A stretch of DNA of 6,874 bases from Eubacteriales Family XIII. Incertae Sedis bacterium (GTDB lineage Bacteria > Bacillota > Clostridia > Peptostreptococcales > Anaerovoracaceae): contig JAISEX010000230.1 in NCBI GenBank assembly GCA_031263875.1, forward strand, positions 1 through 6,874, in the 5' to 3' direction. Below the pieces are notes generated by a model. That model was not told where the DNA came from. It worked only from the letters and a program-made list of their open reading frames with translations, and ran no database searches. Numbering within the stretch: position 1 is the stretch's first letter; every line of letters starts with the position of its first letter. This document shows, piece by piece, positions 4,000-6,874 of the stretch. A program made the position numbers and the translations under genes.

Positions 4000-5295
4000 A
4001 TGCAGAAACGCAAAATAACAGATCAATTGAATGCGTGGAGGCTGAAAACGAGGAAGAAACCGCTCGTTGTCGGCGGCGCGCGTCAGGTCGGTAAAACATA
4101 CAGTATCAACGCGTTTATACGCGAAAATTATTCGAATATCATCAGCATCAATTTCGAGGAAATGCCGCGGCTGCGGCAGGTGTTCGACGATGATTTGTCC
4201 GTGGACAGTATTCTGGGCCAACTGACGCTGTTGGTGCCGGACGTAAATCCGGTCCCGCATTCCACGGTGATTTTTCTCGACGAGATACAGAGCTGCCCGA
4301 ACGCGATAACCGCGCTGAAATTCTTCTCGCTTGACGGCCGCTTTGACGTCATCGCTACGGGCTCGCTTCTCGGCATGAGTTACAAAGAAGTGTCTTCGTT
4401 CCCCGTGGGTTATATTGAGCGGCTCGAAATGTGCTCAATGGATTTCGAGGAGTTCCTGTGGGCGTGCCATGTTTCGGAAAAGCATATCGCGGATCTGCGG
4501 CGTCATTTTGACGAAAAGTCGCGGATCGCCCCGGCGGTTCACGAGCATATGATGGCGCTTTTCAAGCAATATATCGTGGTGGGCGGTATGCCGGAGGTGG
4601 TGGACACCTTTGTCAAGACAGGGCATTACGGCGAAACGCTTGACGTGCAGCGCACGATAATCAAGGATTATACGGATGATATCGCGAAGTACGCGGTGGG
4701 CGCGGAAAAGGGAAAGGCGCGCGAGTGTTTCCTCTCCATTCCGAAGCAATTATCGCGTGATTACAAAAAATTTCGTTACAGCACCGTCGATAAAAACGGC
4801 AGCAGCCGAAAGTACGCGGGCAGCCTTATGTGGCTGTACGATGCCGGTATCATCAACTTTTGCTATAATCTTGAGCGGATCGGTTTGCCGCTTGAGGGGA
4901 ACGCCATTCCCGACTCGTTCAAAGTCTACATGCGCGATACGGGGCTGCTCGTGTCGATGCTGGAGGATGGCGCGCAGGCCGATATTATAAGCGGGAATCT
5001 GGGGATATATAAGGGCGCGCTTTACGAGAACATCATAGCCGATATATTTACGAAGAGCGGGAAAAAACTCTATTACTACGAATACCGGTCAAAGATCGAA
5101 ATGGATTTTTTCATCAGATATAAGGACGAGGCGACGGCGGTCGAAGTCAAATCCGCCGACCATACCAAGTCGAAATCCATGAAGACCATGCTGAGTTCGT
5201 ACGGCTTGAAGCGCGGCGTCAAATTATCGGCGAAGAATATCGGCGTTTCCGGAGAAGTTGAAACGATACCGCTCTATATGGCGATGTTTCTCTAA
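4000..5295 (+). CDS. AAA ATPase with C-terminal DUF4143 nuclease-like domain
   Basis: 431 residues with the AAA_14/DUF4143 layout. Walker A is GGARQVGKT (25-33), Walker B VIFLDEIQ (90-97), and a sensor-like ATGS is at 119-122. FPVGYIERLEMCSMDFEEFL (134-153) and YIVVGGMPEVV (191-201) are family landmarks. The C-terminal part has LYENIIADIF (341-350), EMDFF (367-371) and AVEVKS (380-385), matching a PD-(D/E)xK pattern with E343, D369, E382 and K384. Family members are often multicopy and suspected in defence or mobile functions, but no substrate is established. The ATG at 4000 is preferred because homology begins about there; GAGGG at 3984-3988 and GGCGGAG next to the ATG are mediocre binding sites. 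The gene separates tsaB from rimI and has its own repeat-rich upstream region, so it is probably acquired. No truncation is visible. Confidence 0.88.
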   Translation: MQKRKITDQLNAWRLKTRKKPLVVGGARQVGKTYSINAFIRENYSNIISINFEEMPRLRQVFDDDLSVDSILGQLTLLVPDVNPVPHSTVIFLDEIQSCPNAITALKFFSLDGRFDVIATGSLLGMSYKEVSSFPVGYIERLEMCSMDFEEFLWACHVSEKHIADLRRHFDEKSRIAPAVHEHMMALFKQYIVVGGMPEVVDTFVKTGHYGETLDVQRTIIKDYTDDIAKYAVGAEKGKARECFLSIPKQLSRDYKKFRYSTVDKNGSSRKYAGSLMWLYDAGIINFCYNLERIGLPLEGNAIPDSFKVYMRDTGLLVSMLEDGAQADIISGNLGIYKGALYENIIADIFTKSGKKLYYYEYRSKIEMDFFIRYKDEATAVEVKSADHTKSKSMKTMLSSYGLKRGVKLSAKNIGVSGEVETIPLYMAMFL

Positions 5296-5313
5296 TGGCT
5301 GCGCGCGGAACAG

Positions 5314-5823
5314 ATGAACTGGTTTAAGATACGGCGGGCGCGGCCCGAGGACATAGACGGCATGTACCGGGTGGAGAGAGCCTGCTTTCCGCTGCCGTGG
5401 AGCCGCGATGATCTGAAAAAGGACGCGACGGAGAATATTCTCGCGGTCTATCTGGTGGCGGAAGCCGCGAGCGGATCGGCGGGAAACGGCGGTAATGAAA
5501 TAGCGGGCTATGCGGGCGTGTGGGTCGTGCTTGACGAAGGCCATATAACCAACGTGGCGGTTCACCCGGACCGGAGGCGGCAGGGCGTCGCGGCGATGCT
5601 GCTCCTGCAGCTTCTCGAAGCGGCACGTGAAAAGGGCGCGGAGCGTTTTACGCTTGAGGTGAAACGCACGAATGAAGCGGCGATTTCTTTGTACGAGCGG
5701 TACGGATTTCGCATAACCGACTACCGTAAGGGCTATTACCGTGAGGATGGCGAGGACGCCGCGATCATGTGGCGCGAACCGCGCGAGAATGAGAAGCGGG
5801 AAGCGAAGAAAAATGAAATATGA
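5314..5823 (+). CDS. rimI: Ribosomal protein S18 alanine N-acetyltransferase RimI
   Basis: This 169-residue GNAT enzyme transfers acetyl from acetyl-CoA to the N-terminal alanine of S18, or possibly other proteins. Visible are RRARPEDIDGMYRVERACF (7-25), PWS (28-30), GHITNVAVHP (76-85), the acetyl-CoA pyrophosphate loop RRRQGVAA (87-94), LEVKRTNEAAISLYERYGF (114-132) with the conserved acid E115 and tyrosine Y127, and YYREDGEDAAIMW (141-153). A Gly/Ser/Asn-rich stretch at 52-61 lengthens a loop compared with typical members, and the charged C-terminal tail is longer than usual. It starts 18 nt after the ATPase stop with a weak GCGGAA site. Its place before tsaD is the usual Bacillota arrangement. 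Confidence 0.92.
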   Translation: MNWFKIRRARPEDIDGMYRVERACFPLPWSRDDLKKDATENILAVYLVAEAASGSAGNGGNEIAGYAGVWVVLDEGHITNVAVHPDRRRQGVAAMLLLQLLEAAREKGAERFTLEVKRTNEAAISLYERYGFRITDYRKGYYREDGEDAAIMWREPRENEKREAKKNEI

Positions 5824-5990
5824 AAATATTTTTCATGCGTCGGTTGCATCGCTGCGCTGCTATGAATAATGTTGTAACGCTCCTCGCAAATCAGCGTCCG
5901 TTATCGCATTTCGTGGAATGAGGCATGTACAAATATGAGAACAAAAATTTCTACAAACTTTTTGCGCCACAATGTGGTATGAGGCGAATT
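5824..5990. other. Spacer between rimI and tsaD with two small dyads
   Basis: An AT-rich 7-bp dyad, ATGAAAA and TTTTCAT with a 3-nt loop (5820-5836), overlaps the rimI stop codon. A dyad CCACAATGTGG lies at 5967-5977, close to the tsaD start. TACAAA at 5928-5933 is a possible -10 box without a good -35. No gene is seen, and a 160-bp gap inside this usually tight cluster suggests tsaD has its own promoter. Confidence 0.4.
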
Positions 5991-6874
5991 ATGAAAAACG
6001 GAAAATTTATTACCTTGGGAATAGAATCGAGCTGCGATGAAACCGCCGCCGCTGTTACGGCGGACGGGCGTCACGTTCTGTCTAATATCGTGGCGTCGCA
6101 GATAGATATACACCGCGTGTTCGGCGGCGTGGTGCCGGAGATCGCCGCGCGCCACCATCTCACGGATATAAATTTCGTCGTCGAAACGGCGCTGAAAGAC
6201 GCGGGCGTGACGCTGGACGAGGTGGATATAATAGGCGCGACCGAGGGGCCGGGCCTTGTCGGATCGGTGCTGATCGGCCTTGCCACCGCAAACGCGCTGG
6301 CCTTTGCCGCGGGCAAACCGCTGGTGGGCGTGCATCATATCAAGGGGCATATTTTTTCCGCGCTGCTCGAACATCCGGAGCTGAAGCCGCCGTTCCTCGC
6401 CCTCGTGGTCAGCGGCGGCCATACGGATCTGATAGCGGTGAAAAGTTATACGGAGCTTGAGCTTCTCGGCAGTACGCGCGACGACGCGGTCGGCGAGGCT
6501 TTCGATAAGGTCGCGCGTGTACTCGGGCTCGGCTATCCCGGCGGCCCGAAGGTGGACGCCCTCGCGAAGGAAGGCGACGAAAACGCGGTGGCGTTCAAGC
6601 GCGTCTTTCTCGAAAAGGATTCGCTCGATTTTAGTTTCAGCGGCATCAAGACGGGCGTGATGAATTATATGAACACGGAGAAGCAGGCGGGCCGTGAGGT
6701 GAACGCCGCCGATGTCGCGGCTTCGTTTGAGGCGTCGGTGACGGAGGTCATCGTCGCAAAGACGATGCAGGCTTTGCAAGGCGATTTTTGTGAATGTTCG
6801 CGCGTAAGACTTCCCGCGGGTTACGTACAAAATCAGTTGAGTGCCCCATGCGCCCACGGAAAAAACGATCCGGA
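5991..6874 (+). CDS. tsaD: tRNA t6A37 threonylcarbamoyltransferase TsaD, 5' part (3' end outside window)
   Basis: TsaD is the catalytic, metal-dependent ASKHA subunit that transfers the threonylcarbamoyl moiety from threonylcarbamoyl-AMP to A37 of ANN-reading tRNAs. Visible are [14 protein letters not shown] (9-22), [17 protein letters not shown] (41-57), [14 protein letters not shown] (85-98), VHHIKGH (114-120) with the metal-binding pair H116 and H120, [10 protein letters not shown] (138-147), [23 protein letters not shown] (164-186) and [11 protein letters not shown] (213-223). The ATG at 5991 has GAGG six bases upstream; an in-frame ATG at 5979 lacks a site. The frame stays open to the window end, but from about codon 265 the residues no longer fit the family: the expected LVLAGGVAAN-type motif is absent from the next 30 codons in any frame. 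The gene may hold an in-frame insertion or be disrupted. Confidence 0.93.
   Translation, partial: MKNGKFITLGIESSCDETAAAVTADGRHVLSNIVASQIDIHRVFGGVVPEIAARHHLTDINFVVETALKDAGVTLDEVDIIGATEGPGLVGSVLIGLATANALAFAAGKPLVGVHHIKGHIFSALLEHPELKPPFLALVVSGGHTDLIAVKSYTELELLGSTRDDAVGEAFDKVARVLGLGYPGGPKVDALAKEGDENAVAFKRVFLEKDSLDFSFSGIKTGVMNYMNTEKQAGREVNAADVAASFEASVTEVIVAKTMQALQGDFCECSRVRLPAGYVQNQLSAPCAHGKNDP
6783..6874 (+). other. Non-family sequence at the end of the visible tsaD frame, left part of a possible insertion
   Basis: After [20 protein letters not shown] the translation runs into [15 protein letters not shown] and on to the edge without stops. It contains three Cys in 50 codons and no TsaD motif. 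The 14-mer GCCCCATGCGCCCA at 6843-6856 also occurs at 1196-1209 in the repeat-rich intergenic region. The left boundary is placed by loss of similarity and could be off by several bases; the right boundary is outside the window. Confidence 0.5.

Noticed and set aside
5901..6857. Open 318-codon frame on the minus strand opposite tsaD
   Set aside because: It is entirely antisense to a gene with all the classic TsaD motifs, has no recognisable domain, and its openness follows from the GC-biased codons of the sense gene.

Overview
The window looks like a chromosomal segment of a Gram-positive anaerobe of the Bacillota, most likely a Clostridia-type lineage. This is inferred from three things: a sortase-anchored SpaA/Cna-B surface protein, an FMN riboswitch controlling an ECF-type riboflavin transporter, and the tsaE-tsaB-rimI-tsaD cluster typical of that phylum. 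All genes recognised are on the + strand. Base composition is moderately GC-rich by eye, with AT-rich intergenic stretches.

Layout. Positions 1-834 are the C-terminal end of a cell-wall-anchored protein built of Cna-B domains with Lys-Glu-Asp isopeptide triads and an unusual EPQTND sorting signal. Positions 835-1298 have no convincing gene but hold several inverted repeats, including a pair of almost concentric dyads (1120-1201 and 1150-1172). Positions 1299-1609 form a riboflavin control unit: extended -10 promoter, FMN riboswitch with its P1 stem visible, and intrinsic terminator. It drives ribU (1641-2252). Then come tsaE (2289-2726, possibly leaderless) and tsaB (2716-3828), which overlap. 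tsaB carries an in-frame array of 4.4 tandem 75-bp repeats. A short AT-rich spacer contains three copies of a 19-bp motif in +/-/+ orientation, followed by an AAA ATPase of the DUF4143 type (4000-5295), rimI (5314-5823) and the 5' part of tsaD (5991 to the window end).

Function. TsaE, TsaB and TsaD together install the threonylcarbamoyl group of t6A37 in ANN-decoding tRNAs. RimI acetylates the N-terminal alanine of ribosomal protein S18 and commonly travels with them. RibU imports riboflavin with the ECF energising module, which is not in this window. The ATPase splits the cluster and is probably an accessory insertion.

Most worth a second look: (i) the 75-bp repeat array inside the conserved gene tsaB; (ii) the end of tsaD, where family similarity stops at about codon 264 although the frame stays open; (iii) the +/-/+ 19-bp motif array before the intruding ATPase gene; (iv) the nested dyads upstream of the riboswitch. 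Whether (i) and (ii) reflect one element family or two unrelated events cannot be decided from this window.
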